Origin: Glandiceps talaboti
Taxonomy: Eukaryota > Hemichordata > Enteropneusta > Spengelidae
Length of the DNA: 64,000 nt
Assembly (NCBI RefSeq): GCF_964340395.1
Contig: NC_135567.1
Span: forward strand, 5,435,899 to 5,499,898
Reading direction: 5' to 3'
Shown: positions 34,349 through 46,013 of the stretch, one piece after another
Layout of the letters: every line of letters begins with the position of its first letter
Position numbering within the stretch: position 1 is the first letter of the stretch
Translations under genes and position numbers: made by a program
The notes under the pieces: generated by a model
Databases searched by the model: none
The model's input: the letters and a program-made list of their open reading frames with translations, nothing else
Told to the model about the DNA's origin: nothing

Positions 34349-34597
34349 TTATTCTGTGTATAAAAACTAACAAAAAGCCTGTATGCATGTCTATTTGACC
34401 TTTGACCTAACACCTCATTTGACCTTTGACCTTATCAGTTGTATGTTTAGTACACAGCTTTACATGTTTTGTCTATACATATATAGTAAACAGCTGACTG
34501 TCTAAGTTCACTAAGTGACCGTCCATGTAATTTTAGTTCAAATAAAATGTTTTAATATTTCATAGGTATTTGATTAGCCTGTGATCAGAAGGGGTTA
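34349..34597 (+). repeat. Repeat with two perfect DR1 motifs, copy 1
   Basis: About 250 bp nearly identical to 54189-54435. It includes two exact tgacctttgacct motifs (34396-34408 and 34420-34432), the complement of AGGTCAAAGGTCA. Known biology: this is the DR1 site of HNF4/RXR/PPAR-type nuclear receptors. Whether it acts as an enhancer here is unknown. Confidence 0.88.
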
Positions 34598-34680
34598 TTA
34601 ATCTTAACTTGGGGGAGGAGGGGGTTATTAATCTTAACTTGGGGGAGGAGGGGGTTATTAATTTTAACTTGAGGGAGTGG
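34591..34680 (+). repeat. 30-bp minisatellite, 3 copies
   Basis: Three adjacent units start at 34591, 34621 and 34651 (ggggttattaatcttaactt gggggaggag). The first two are identical and the third differs at a few bases. They begin where the DR1 repeat ends, so they arose in this copy only; the 54-kb copy lacks them. Confidence 0.92.
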
Positions 34681-35095
34681 TAGGGTATTTATTCTGGATA
34701 CAAATACCATATTATTTTTAGTACATGAATGATATCATACATTAGGTGGAACAATACATACTTTGTTTATATCAGACACTTTCATTAATTGTTAAAACTA
34801 ACCAGCCAATGAATGTATTATTTTTACAAATTGAATTATTGCGTATTTATTGAAATGTAAACTGTAGACAGGATTATCTACAATTGCAGTTGATAGCCTT
34901 GAATTAGTTTTAATAAATCACCAATAAATTATTGAAATTACAGTACAGTATGGGTACATTTTGTATGTGACTAGTGTACTAAATAAGGTTGAACAGTGTG
35001 TTTGTGTCTATCTGTCTGTCTGTCCACAGGGAGCTCAGGCTCAGTTAGTTTTGTTTACAAATATAAACAAACAAGTAAACAAACAAACAAACAAA
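34681..35095. other. Unassigned AT-rich stretch
   Basis: No gene recognised. A short (CTGT)n lies near 35008-35022, and (AAAC)n leads into repeat F at 35065-35095. Confidence 0.4.
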
Positions 35096-35460
35096 CAAGC
35101 GACCTATCGGTCAGAATAGCTCCGCTGTTTTTTTTTAAATTTTATTTTTTATTTTGGTGACATGTAGAAGTGGTTCAGTTCTTCAGCTCTTTACTATGCA
35201 GTTTTGTTTTAGCGATGTAATAAAGTGGTTAGTGGTTTCATATGATGTCTCACTATAAAACACATTTTACACAGAAGTTGGTAATGTATTGTACTTTTAT
35301 ACCATAGTCACCATTTTATAACAAAAATTTACTGTTATGAAAAATTGCACAAAATCTCAGAAAAAAAAATGACTGGGAAATGCACACACACACAAAAAAA
35401 TTTTCTAACAAATTTACCAAGTCAACAACATTCAACTTGTACTAGTTGTAGTAGATATAT
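35096..35460. repeat. Dispersed repeat F, copy 2
   Basis: Matches 7937-8450, see that entry. In both places repeat C follows downstream in the same orientation (9597 and 38037). Confidence 0.85.
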
Positions 35461-38036
35461 ATATAGGGAAGAAATGTATTAATCACCATCTTAGTTTCCG
35501 TACGGCGACAATCCCCAAGTACCCGAAAGACAGTCATTCTCAGCCAACAGGGTTTGACACTGGAGTAAAAAAGTCACTATCCCACAGGACTAGTAAAATT
35601 GATAACATAGTAGTCCTGCAAAAAAATTGGTGGTCCTATCTTTAAGTGCTTTCGCTTGTTCACTTAGGCTCTTCATCTCTCTTACTTTTTGCTCTACTTC
35701 TAATTCACTTTTCCAAACCCCATATTTATTTCAAACCGTGTGTTGTAATTGAACTGTCTATTTCTTTGTAGTTGTTTGTGCATCATCAACTCCTTACTGT
35801 AATTTTATTCTCTTTTTTTATGTTTTGGAACTTCTTCTCTTTTTTTGTTGCTTTCTGTGAGTAGTTTGTCTTAATTGGAGGGGGGGGGAGTAATAAGATG
35901 TTATGTGGTCTTATTTCTAGCTTAAATACTACATAACATTTCTGGTACACATTGATCTAACTATTGCATTTTTAAAAGACAAAAAATTACCTTCCCATGG
36001 AGCAAATCTTTATAGTGTTCTCCTTAGTGCATATTAGAATGTATTTACAACATAAAAATAAATAAATTTGAAGGTTACCAGCAGTTACAGCAAAATTTTG
36101 TTACTAATTACATGTACAAGTCACCTCGTCTATTTTCGTGTCTATGTACTTCCGGGTTGACATAAACGTTAAACGTGATACAGTCGGCCCTATAATTACT
36201 AAGAAATGACAAAACCGTTCGCAAAATAAAGTTCAGGATTTTAATTTTTCAAACTGAATATCAATATCCACTACACATTCAATAACTGGTTTCGCGTATT
36301 TAGAAATGTGCCCCAAAACATGAACACGGAACACGGAACACGGAATCGTGTCAGTAGCCCCGTCTACACGGCACTAAAAATCCTACCTGAGGATGGGGCT
36401 AGTGTTACTAAGTTAGCAGTTTCATTGTAGGCTGTAAGTTGTAAGTTGTACCGGTAAAAAAAAACGATCATCACATCATGTAGGAAGTACAAAAACATAG
36501 AACACGTTGTTTTCTTGCTGAATAAACTCACTGAAATAACAACACGGTCAAATTGCGTCTTTGATTTTGACAGCCACCATTATGATTGAGCTTCACTTAG
36601 TTCCGTTGAACGTGGCCGGGTGAACGCTGACATCCAATTTGTACAGCGCTTTTACAAAGGGAGCTCGTCAATTACCTACCGAATAATTAACTCAGAAACG
36701 TAGTTTAAATACTAACTGATCTAAAAATTACTGTTCAGAAAGACTACGCATCCGTACATAAATACGAATTCATGCGACAAAGATTTCAACTTTACTACTT
36801 GTTACAGTGTAGAGGCCAGCCTTACCCTTATTATGCACATATCATCGTACAACTAATTTTATTGGCTATAATATTAGCTACATTTGAAAGGTCTCACTTG
36901 ATTGGCTCATCCTTCGCTATTCCCGTTTTCAAGAGACACCACGCCAGAATAAAGTGCCACGTAGTACAGCAATGGCGTGAGATCGCCTGTTGGGCGACTT
37001 TCCCACCGGGTGTGCTTTTCAAAAACTACACAACACATGCTTTTATGACACGGAATCATAGAAAATCTACCCCATTTCCAAACTAATCGTAATTTTATTG
37101 CGAATAGACAACCAGAGTTGGTCAAAATAGCAAATTAAAAATCAAATGAATTTTACTATGACCGTGAATTCATCATATAGCCGGTGGTTTGAATTCTGAG
37201 CTCCCTAATATACCTATCGAAAAGTCACTATCCCGTCGGACTACCTGCAATGGACATTTTAGTAACCTTTACTGGTCCTTACAGAAAGTTACTTGACTCG
37301 CGGGATAGCGGACCAGCGTGTACGTGTATGTCGAACCCTTGCCATACGTTACAGCATAGACCCTCCTGGTGACAGTGGTAACACTCGTTCATGTTCGATT
37401 AAGTGATGAAGTGATCTTTTTTTTAAATTTCTTTTCATCACAACAACAAAATCTGCACGATCAAAAGTGTTGTAAACTAAACCAGAAAGAATTATCGGGC
37501 TGGCTAAACTTCCCGATGAACTGGAGTAAGGTCCAAGTCCAAGTAAGCCCCGATAGTACGTGAGAAAATCGTCTCAAACTAGCGATACAACTTTCAAAAT
37601 ATAACTTGACATGTTAGAGTTATACAATTCAAGACGGGTTTTCACTTGAAAACAACAATTCTGTGAATAATGACACTGAACGCAGCGATTTCTCGGACGA
37701 TGTTACCACTGCACTGTAACGTATGGCTGACAACGACTTGCTTCTGGGTTAGTCCCTCCTGCATCCGGGTACTTGGGATTGTCGCCGTACTGAACTACCA
37801 CATCGGTAATTTTGACGCTGTAATTTTGCCACCAATATTGATCGTACAAAAACAAAACTCCATAAATGAACCACAAAGTACTTTCCCTTTCAAAATGTGG
37901 TAATTTTAGAAAGAGTATTATCGTTTTTATTGACGACTGACTCTGTCAAAAATCGTTCGATACACTTCAGTTCAGGCATGGAAGACTTCTCACAATGATA
38001 ATGAGGTGCATATACTGGAATGAACCATTCTGTAGG
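35461..38036. other. GC-richer non-coding stretch with degenerate inverted repeats
   Basis: gtacggcgacaatccccaag (35499-35518) recurs inverted near 37769-37793. gtcactatccc at 35570 recurs at about 37215, with an inverted form near 37303. ccatacgttacag (about 37341) is inverted as ctgtaacgtatgg (about 37714). A run cacggaacacggaacacgga lies near 36330-36346. Two inverted CCAAT-type boxes (ttggcta at about 36861 and ttggctc at about 36901) sit in a CpG-containing region. This could be a decayed foldback transposon or a promoter region. Frames at 36772-37086 (+) and 36907-37125 (-) overlap and show no family motif. Confidence 0.5.
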
Positions 38037-38648
38037 ATGGGTGGAGAATTGTATTTGAAGTTTACAAACAAACCTTTTTCCAACAAATATTTGTCATTTG
38101 GGCGCACAATGCGTAGAATTAAGACTATAGCACATATTACATTGCTTGTTTGACGTCAATAGTATCTTTTGAAAAGTTGCACTTTACCTAAAGTCTCGCA
38201 GACTGATTTCCAATATGGCGTCGGTCATAATGCTCATTAACATATTCATTTTTTTCAAATTTCAAAAAAAAATCATAAAAAATAGAAGAGAAGACGTGCT
38301 GATTTGAAATTAATAAATCTAAGTAAGCTACCCTCTGTGCATCAACACACCACATATCAAAGCAATCTGAATTGAAGTTTATGAGGAGTTGATGAAAATG
38401 TCATTTTTGGAAAAAAAATCATAAAAAATTGAAAATGGAACAGATCAACTTGGCATGAACAAATCTGAATAGCCTCCCCCCAGGGAACATGCACACCAAA
38501 TATCGAAGAATTCCGACTGTCACTTTCGGAGTAGAAAGTGAAAATATAAAAGTTTGACGGACACCTATGATTCACTCTACTCTCTATACCTCAATACCCA
38601 CCTATACCTAAAGCTACGCTTTCAGCTTTCGCTGACAGCGGAGATAAC
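38037..38648 (+). repeat. Dispersed repeat C, copy 2, ending in stem-loop
   Basis: Homolog of 9597-10204. The 3' end is a near-perfect foldback, cgctttcagc (38617-38626) and gctgacagcg (38631-38640) with loop tttc and one mismatch, then gagataac. This is a mutated form of the gctaaaaa end in copy 1. Confidence 0.82.
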
Positions 38649-38810
38649 AAGAAACATACAATCAAACAAACAAATAAACAAAACAAGTAAACAAACAAAC
38701 AAACAGGTAAACAAATAAACAAAATAAAACGACAAATGAGTAGATACATACATGAGTAAACGACAACAAACCAATGAACAAACAATCCCCCCCCCCTCCC
38801 CCCCGAAATG
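38649..38810. repeat. (AAAC)n-rich low-complexity tract and C-run
   Basis: Interrupted aaac units run to about 38770, followed by C-runs at about 38787-38805. Minus-strand hydrophobic frames here are repeat artefacts. Confidence 0.8.
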
Positions 38811-39385
38811 GTCACATCTGGAAATAACCCATAAGGGTTGAGACTGATCAAGTACTATGAGTACTATCATAATTTCCATATCCTGGAAAAAATGACGTAA
38901 ATTGACTTCAGCTCAGTCAAAAATCCACATCACTAGAACAAATATGCTTAGAACTCACATTTTACCAGGCGAAATTGACAGTAAAAATGAAAAACGATGT
39001 TGAAGTACCTTTTAGTGATCATAAATGACTGGAAAGAATTCAACCTATTTTACAAAAGTTCAATGATACTGTACTGTACACTGGCAATACAATGTATGTC
39101 AATAATAAATAAAATTATATGGGAGACAATTTCAGAAGATAACTTGGTTATGAAGTGAACCATTCATTGCATTATTTTGAAGAGGATATTTTATTTTTAC
39201 ATATTTTTTTTAATTTGATACTTTTAATTCCATATTATACTTTACTTTAATACAAAGGTAACAACACTCTGAAATTTCTACTTCATAGTTACCATAGTTA
39301 CCAAGAATGTTGAATAAATGGTTATTAATTTGAAAGGAAAATAGATCTCGTCTGTTTTATTTGTTGTCACAGTTTACCTCTAAAG
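38811..39385. other. Unassigned AT-rich stretch
   Basis: No gene or repeat recognised. Confidence 0.4.
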
Positions 39386-39575
39386 TTAACACGCAGACAG
39401 ACAGACAGAGAGACACAATTATACATATATACATACATACATACATACATACATACATACATGCATACATGCATGCATGCATGCATGCACGCACGCACAC
39501 ATACACACACACATACATACATACATACATACATACATACATACATGATTGTACATACATACATACATACATACA

Positions 39576-39605
<30 letters not shown>
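39386..39605 (+). repeat. Compound microsatellite, copy 1
   Basis: The order is (ACAG)n, (ATAC)n, (ATGC)n, (ACGC)n, (ACAC)n, (ATAC)n, a short gattgt break, (ATAC)n. The same succession occurs at 57557-57800. All frames stay open on both strands (IHTY and MYVC peptides) and none is a gene. Confidence 0.93.
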
Positions 39606-39606
<1 letters not shown>

Positions 39607-39793
39607 CAAATTATGTTTATTTCCGAAATACATTAAATCATTATGTACAGGTACAGTATTATTGGGTTCACACTGCATCTCACAGGAAATATATCAAATT
39701 GCATTTGAACATGTTATCCACATCACAAGTCAGATGTAGTGTGTTAGTTGTTATAATGCTTGCATCTTTTTCTCCAGATATTACAAGAACCAA

Positions 39794-40402
39794 TTATTGA
39801 ACTAATGCTGCAGTATTTTGCAATACAATTACAATACTCTTATTAAAACCTACTTTCATAAGGCCACTTACAAATCTGTAGTGAACATTGCCAAGGCTTC
39901 CTAGTATTAATACGACAACTTCAGTATGAAACCAGTGGTTATTTATTTCCAGTGATAGTGGGAAGTATTTCTCAAACTTAGTGTCATAGCATTTCGAAAT
40001 ATGTGCATCGTATGGAATGGCAATTTCTATCAACCAAGTCTTTTTGCATTGTTTGTTGATGACAACAATGTCCGGACGTGTGTGTTGGTGCTGGAATGTT
40101 TCATTGTTAGAATTAAACAGCGTGGGTTTTATCAGAATGTCAGTGTATGTCTCATTATCAGCATTCCTATCTTGGATTTTCTTGTAGATGATATTAACTA
40201 TCCGGTTATGTCTTTGTTGATACAGCTTCTGGAATTGTGTGCAACCATTGAGTATATGGGATGCTGTTTCAGATGGATGTCGACATATTTTGCATGATTT
40301 TGTATATGTAGTTGGGTAGTACAGTTACATGAGGCTTTCACACTGGAGTAGCTGTAACCGCCCTCTCGCTACAAAGGATCTTAGTTTGTCGTCGATGTCG
40401 TA
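39794..40402 (-). pseudogene. C-terminal end of a LINE-type ORF2, decayed
   Basis: Minus-strand reading gives DIDDKLRSFVARGRLQLLQ, a stop, LYYPTT, SCKICRHPSETASHILNGCT, QFQKLYQQRHNRIVNIIYKK, TRPDIVVIN, KKTWLIEIAIPYDAHISKCY, FEKYFPLSLEINN and VVVLILGSLGNVH. The C-x2-C-x7-H-x4-C zinc knuckle (CKICRHPSETASHILNGC), then TRPDIVV, then EIAIPYD is the C-terminal signature of a class of non-LTR reverse transcriptases common in invertebrates. A frameshift and a stop are present and the RT domain itself is absent. Its upstream end adjoins an (ATAC)n tract at 40403. Confidence 0.8.
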
Positions 40403-40482
40403 CATACATACATACATACATACATACATACACATACATACAGACAAATATACATACAGACAAATACACACACACACACACT
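40403..40482. repeat. (ATAC)n/(ACAC)n microsatellite
   Basis: Interrupted atac units run to about 40440, then cagacaaatacacac. Confidence 0.85.
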
Positions 40483-41335
40483 ATCCTTTGTACAAGTGAA
40501 TGTGTCTACTATTTTCTACATAGTCTATACCTAGGCTACCATATTAGTTCATTACCCATACATCAGATATGATTATATCACATCAACCACAAATACTGTA
40601 TGAGTCATATCTTGACAAAATTACATTTACAACATCAGGAGAGATAAATATCTGGTTGCTATGAATATATTCAAAAAGTCTATTTTAGTGTAACTGTAAC
40701 TTACATATATAAACAGGGATACATAACGCATGCCAGCTAAGGTCAAGTGAGGCAAGCCCTGAATTTAATGGCAAATTTGAAATTAATAGCAAATAAATTA
40801 CAATGATTTCCTTGTGTATGTTAAATTCAACTTGCAGTAAAGTAGGTCTTAGATTTGTATTTTCCTGATTGATCTTGACTATGTCTTTCAAAACACAAAG
40901 TGTGTTGAGAGAGAACGTCACTCAAGATCAACCAGCTAATATACCACTTGTAAGCTAACATTGGTCAAAGTGTAACCTTGTGATTTTGTCAACAATTGAC
41001 TTCATCATTAGAAGCAATTTAGTTTGAAATGAATATGAAATGTAGAAACTGACATTTGCTGAGTACAGAGGTTTTGTATTATTGAAGAACCCAATATAGG
41101 CATGCTTTCTTTAGGGGATGGCCAACTTCATTCCATAAAAGGGATGTGCTACCTTGGTGACACAAGTACTCATTTGAAGCATAATTATGAATACAATAAT
41201 ACAAACATTTCTGATTAAGTTCTCAATAAATAAAGGTTTTATTTGATATATCCAGAATTATCGTAAGATGACATTATCCTTGCATACTTTCACCATGTGG
41301 TGTGCAATTTGAAGAGTATGTCTATTGATACTGTA
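40483..41335. other. Unassigned stretch
   Basis: No exon recognised. The frame at 40685-40921 (-) has no family motif. Confidence 0.4.
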
Positions 41336-42140
41336 ACTATAATAAGTCTCCAACAGCAAAGCTGAAGGGGCTACTTAGTCAGGACGCTGAGGTCCAAAAA
41401 GTGGCTTAAAACAAGAGTTACCTTACATGGTTTGAAGTACAATGTTTGATATCATATCTGGTTAGAGTAATATCTTTACCATCAGAAAACTGATGGTAAA
41501 GATGGATTCTCTTGCACAAACTCACAGAAGGCAGTTTCCATGGTAATGGTGACATTATTTTGAAGGCTGCCAAACATTAAAAACCGTCATATCTCAGGCT
41601 CCAGAAGTGCTATAATCATAATCAAAATATATGTATATACATGTATGTTTGGGGAGATGGGCAACTTATTGATCATATGGCCTTTCCGATCAAATGTCAA
41701 AGTCATAGTCAGAATTCAAGGTCATCTAATTTTTTCTATATTTTTATCAAAACTGTGGCGGAAAGTTTTATATAACTAACATCAGACATAGTTGTTATAG
41801 CTGAAAATCAGTCACAAAATAACAAATGATATAGTCTTTCAGGAAAAAATACAGTAAAAGCTTATTTGCATGGGGATGATTTATTACAACTGTTACCAAG
41901 ATATATTGAAAACTGCTTTTGAAATTACACAAATGAAATTACCAGGTCAACAAAATGATGTTAGCTCGTCAATTGATTTGATATCTTGAATAATTCTGAA
42001 ATACTTTAATGCTGTATATCTTGGTGTCTGGAAGAGCTATGAGTATGATGCAATTATCCTTAATTTGGTTTTGAGGGTTGGGCTACACAATTGTTATGTG
42101 ATATTTTATGATGTATGAGGTCAAAGTCCAACCTGAGGGC
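41336..42140 (+). repeat. Dispersed repeat E, copy 1, with perfect hairpin
   Basis: Related to 44870-45760. Shared text includes cagaaaactgatg-t, ggattctcttg-gcaaactcac, tttgggga-a-gggcaac, gatatagt-ttt and ctgttaccaag. A perfect 14-bp stem lies at 41472-41485 and 41490-41503 (atctttaccatcag, loop aaaa). The other copy lacks the left arm. No coding potential. Confidence 0.75.
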
Positions 42141-42524
42141 AGGCGTTTCATGGGGGGGGGGGTTCACACAGTAATATGAAAATGTTTAGTACTGGCATAT
42201 TACCATGATTACCACTGATCGAGGAAGCAACATCATGAATCCTATCAGATACCGTTGCTTAAATGGCTACAAACTCAATGTAGAAGTGGATGTACAACTA
42301 AGCTTGAAATCAATCACCCAGTATAGGTAAATAAAGAAAAAAACTTATCTCAGAAACGACTTATTACTGCAAGGGAAGAAATCTGCTAAACACAACAGAC
42401 AGAATTATCAAAATAATTCAAAGAAATTTAGTTTGTGGAACAAAACAAAATGAATATTAACGATATAATATAATTTATATATAACTTTAAATTATTGCCA
42501 TTTGCATAAAATGCATTGGAAATT

Positions 42525-42699
42525 GTGCTACTAAATGCCCAGCCCACTGCAATCATCTCAAACCGGAGTCATACCACAGGGAGCCCAGGAATGGTGTTAT
42601 AAACAAACAAACAAACAAACAAATAAATAAATAAACAGATAAATAGATAAATAAATAAATAAATGAATAAACAAACAAACAAACAAACAAACAAACAAA

Positions 42700-42738
<39 letters not shown>

Positions 42739-43204
42739 AAATAAACAGAAAAAACTAAATAAATATACATGGGATTCTAAATGCCTGGCATTTATCAATA
42801 AACATATATGTATGTATATACCGGTCTCTGAATGAGAGAATATAGGATATGTTTCTATATATACCATCTATATGTTGTTAGTATAAATAGGATATATAGA
42901 AACAAATAGTCTATTATTTCAATAGTATACAGACATGTATATACATATAGACATGTAGTTTGTTTGTTCGTTTGATTGCAACATGGTTCCCTCTCCCTGT
43001 GCACAAACATGAAGTAGTGGGTTCTTACCTGTGTCATTAATAATTTCAGTACTAAACTGATAATTTACTAAAACCCCAATTTGTTCTTGTTTTATAACAT
43101 ACACATGTATTTAATTTTGTTCCTCACATTTTTGCTCTGTCAATTTTTAATAAGACTGTTGATATTACATTGCACCAGGCCTTGATATCATTGAGTTGAG
43201 CCCA
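42525..43204 (+). repeat. Dispersed repeat H, copy 1
   Basis: About 650 bp matching 47662-48390: accagcccactgc-type start, (AAAC)n(AAAT)n tract, gaaaaaactaaataaatata, accggtctctgaatgaga, ccatctatatgttgttagta, gtgcacaaacatgaagta, ccaggccttgatatcattga. Same orientation. Minus-strand frames over the tetranucleotide tract are artefacts. Confidence 0.9.
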
Positions 43205-43324
43205 AAATGTTGACCAATGCTTGAATTTCATGGTATTTTACTAGCCTATACTTTAGTTTACTATTAAGTTAAATGGAAATACTCAACTGACATTTTCCTA
43301 TGCCATTAAAACAGATTCACATTT

Positions 43325-43400
43325 ATTGAGCAGATTGGGTAGAAATTTAATGGGAACATTCATAGTACATGATTGACCCATCTGTGATATGCAAATTACA
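43325..43400 (-). mobile_element. Small inverted family A fragment
   Basis: gagcagattgggtagaaattt is the reverse complement of the family A block aatttcagcccaatctgctc. It abuts a direct copy starting near 43402, giving a short head-to-head arrangement. Confidence 0.6.
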
Positions 43401-43401
43401 G

Positions 43402-43964
43402 GTTGTTGCTAAGGGTGTGGTCATGGTTGCTAGGGCCAATTTTGTCAAATTGCAGAATAACACTTTCAGAAACATCTCACCAAGGTTCAGATTCATTAAC
43501 CAAGTACTTTTAGATATACGTTTTTGATCAAAAATGAACATTTTTACACCTAATTTGCATATCACTCATGGAATCATTGTGTGCTTAATATTTCTTTCAC
43601 CATACATCCCTAGATGCATTCCCGCTAAATTTCAGCCAAATCTGCTCAGTGGTTTTGGAATTATAGATTTTTGACCAAAAAGACACATTTCAGCCCTAAT
43701 TTGCATATCACTGATGGGACCATCATATCATGAACAATTCTTAGTAAAAACACCCTGAAGAATCTTTCAACTAAATTTCAGCCCGATCTGCCCTGTAGTT
43801 TTTGAGTTTAAGTTTTTTGACCAAAAATCAAATTTTTTGACTCAAATCACAAACCGATGGTAAGATCATTTTGATTTGATCAATTTCCCAACTAGACACC
43901 CAAGGTAATGGACCCACCAAATATCATGGCAATCGGTGCAGCGTTTTTTGACTTTAACGCGTTT

Positions 43965-43995
<31 letters not shown>

Positions 43996-44076
43996 CAGAG
44001 AGAGAGAGAGACAGAGAGACAGACAGACACCGTGTGATCCCTATGGCACTACTGAACCTCAATTCAGTTGTGCTAA
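43402..44076 (+). mobile_element. Family A element, 5'-truncated copy
   Basis: It begins in the last 115-bp-type unit (gttgctaagggtgtggtcatgg) and continues through the 3' units, aggtaatggacccaccaaat, (AC)n, an AGAG/AGAC tract, and the stem-loop ending tcagttgtgctaa. Its downstream flank is duplicated at 29.9 kb. Confidence 0.88.
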
Positions 44077-44084
44077 TAAAATCA

Positions 44085-44830
44085 CATGCAGGTCTCTCAT
44101 GTTTATTTCTCTGCACAGAGAGAGTTTCTGACAAAGTGCCACATGGGAAAAGTCAGGCTAAAAAATATATACAGTTTGATTCAAGTGTCTGTAGGCTAAA
44201 CAATTAAGAAATATTATTCAGTCAGTGTGCTGTGACCAAAATATGTCCCTACACATCTCAGACATAATTCAATAATACATACTTATGAAGTCATGTGTGA
44301 ATCTGAAATTTGACACACAAAAAAGAGTAAACAGAAATACCACTGAGTATGACTGTGTATCATGTTATATGTACATGTACATGTCAAATACACATCTGTA
44401 TGGACAACATCATAAGTCGGTAAATTATGATTGGATGGCATGGCTCACACATACTTTGGCTACCATGGTTACAAGATTAGACAGTAATTAGAGGCAATTT
44501 TAGACTAAATAACTGTTTATATACATATACTAAAACCTGGGCTGAACCATAGGGCTGCACAAAGCAATGAGCCAGGCTCTGTGGTTGGATTCATGGGCTG
44601 GGCTGCTGGGATGGGCACCTGGACTCTTGAAAAATGAAACTGAAATACTGTCAATAAAATGGACCTTACACTACTGTAAAAGTCATTTTCTTTTTGTCTG
44701 CTATTCCCTGAAGCACTGATACAAATATTGAAGTCAAATTAGGGAATACTCACTATTTATTAGGGGGCATTTCTCATAACACTTTTTGTTTCCTATATAA
44801 GGGAATGACCATATTGATGGAGAGGATACA
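44085..44830 (+). repeat. Duplicated segment, copy 2
   Basis: Partner of 29937-30490, see that entry. The pairing extends from the family A 3' end through the low-complexity region, implying segmental duplication, not separate insertions. Confidence 0.75.
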
Positions 44831-44869
44831 ATAATCAGGGCTGAAATTTGGAAAAAAATTACCCAGCTT

Positions 44870-45760
44870 GAAGTACAAATTTTGGCAGTATATTTGGATA
44901 GTGTAACATCTACAGATAGGCCTTCAGAAAACTGATGTTGCCCCTCTGGATTCTCTTGTGCAAACTCACTATACTTCTATCAGATATGACTGGTAAAGCT
45001 GTAAGTCAGTCAGAATATAGCCAAACATACAATCTTTCCAAAAAACATGAAAAAGTATATATGAAGTTGCTTTATACCCTAGCAACAAAACTGTTACCAA
45101 GAAAACTGCTGTCAATATCTCCAATTATACCAAAAGTGTTAATATACTAATCTGAAAGTGCTATTGATATGATGTAAATGTTTGTATATAATGTTTTGGG
45201 GACAAGCAATTCACTGATTACATGATTATTTCGATCCAAGGTCAAGGTCATTGTCAAAAAAATTCAAGGTCACCTTACTTTTTTGCAAAAATTAAAACAC
45301 TGTCGGAATCTTTTCTATTGCTAACATCAGACATGTACTTTACAGATGAAAATCGCTCAGAAAATAGCGAATGATATAGTTTTTTTAGAAAAATAAATCA
45401 AAGGCATATGCGGAGTTGTTTTTATTATAAACTTCTGTTACCAAGACAACTGGTATTGGGATCACCAAAATGTAAAATTACTGAATATCGAAGTGCCACA
45501 GATATGATGCAAGTGTCTATATATTAATTTTAGAGGACGGGCAACTCACTTATCACCTGATCTTTTCGATCCAAGGTCAAGGTCATAGTCTAATTACAAG
45601 GTCATCACAATTTTTCACTTTTATCGAAACACCCACATTAGTTTTTTGCTATAAACTACTGCAGACTTGACCTGTAAGGCCGCAAATCAGATTGCAAATT
45701 ATATAGTCTGTCATAAATATTGTAGCAAAGGTATATTTAGGGTTAACTAACTATGGGATA
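44870..45760 (+). repeat. Dispersed repeat E, copy 2, internally repeated, with TCAAGGTCA motifs
   Basis: At least two units about 340-350 bp apart (gcaa-tcact-at-ac-tgat-ttttcgatccaagg at about 45205 and 45540). Each holds a perfect tcaaggtca (45242-45250 and 45577-45585), the monomer site of ERR/NR5A-type nuclear receptors. A third partial unit (gtggactggtaactcactgata) follows the minisatellite at about 46490. Confidence 0.75.
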
Positions 45761-46013
45761 AGGGAACTGGCACCTTACAACCAAGTACTAAACTAAGACA
45801 GCTACTCATACTTTATTGACATCTAACACACAAAAACGTTCAACATTCCATACATATTGCCTCGAATTTGATATTGACCTTCATTTGATTGGTAAATTAG
45901 GATGATATAGGATTGGTTAGCAAACTAGTAAACATATTTTTTAACTTGAGATTAACTAATTTGACTTAACTTTATTGTTTATGAAGATTACAGTCAAGAT
46001 CCCAAATTGGACT

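Noticed and set aside
36772-37125. Overlapping plus and minus frames in the GC-richer island
   Set aside because: No family motif, both strands open over the same interval, no splice or repeat support. Left as unassigned.
39357-39678. Cysteine/tyrosine-rich and histidine/threonine-rich frames (also at 57528-57890)
   Set aside because: Translations of ATAC/ATGC/ACAC microsatellites on both strands.
42553-42867. Hydrophobic minus-strand frame resembling a membrane protein
   Set aside because: Translation of (AAAT)n/(AAAC)n on the opposite strand (YLFI repeats).
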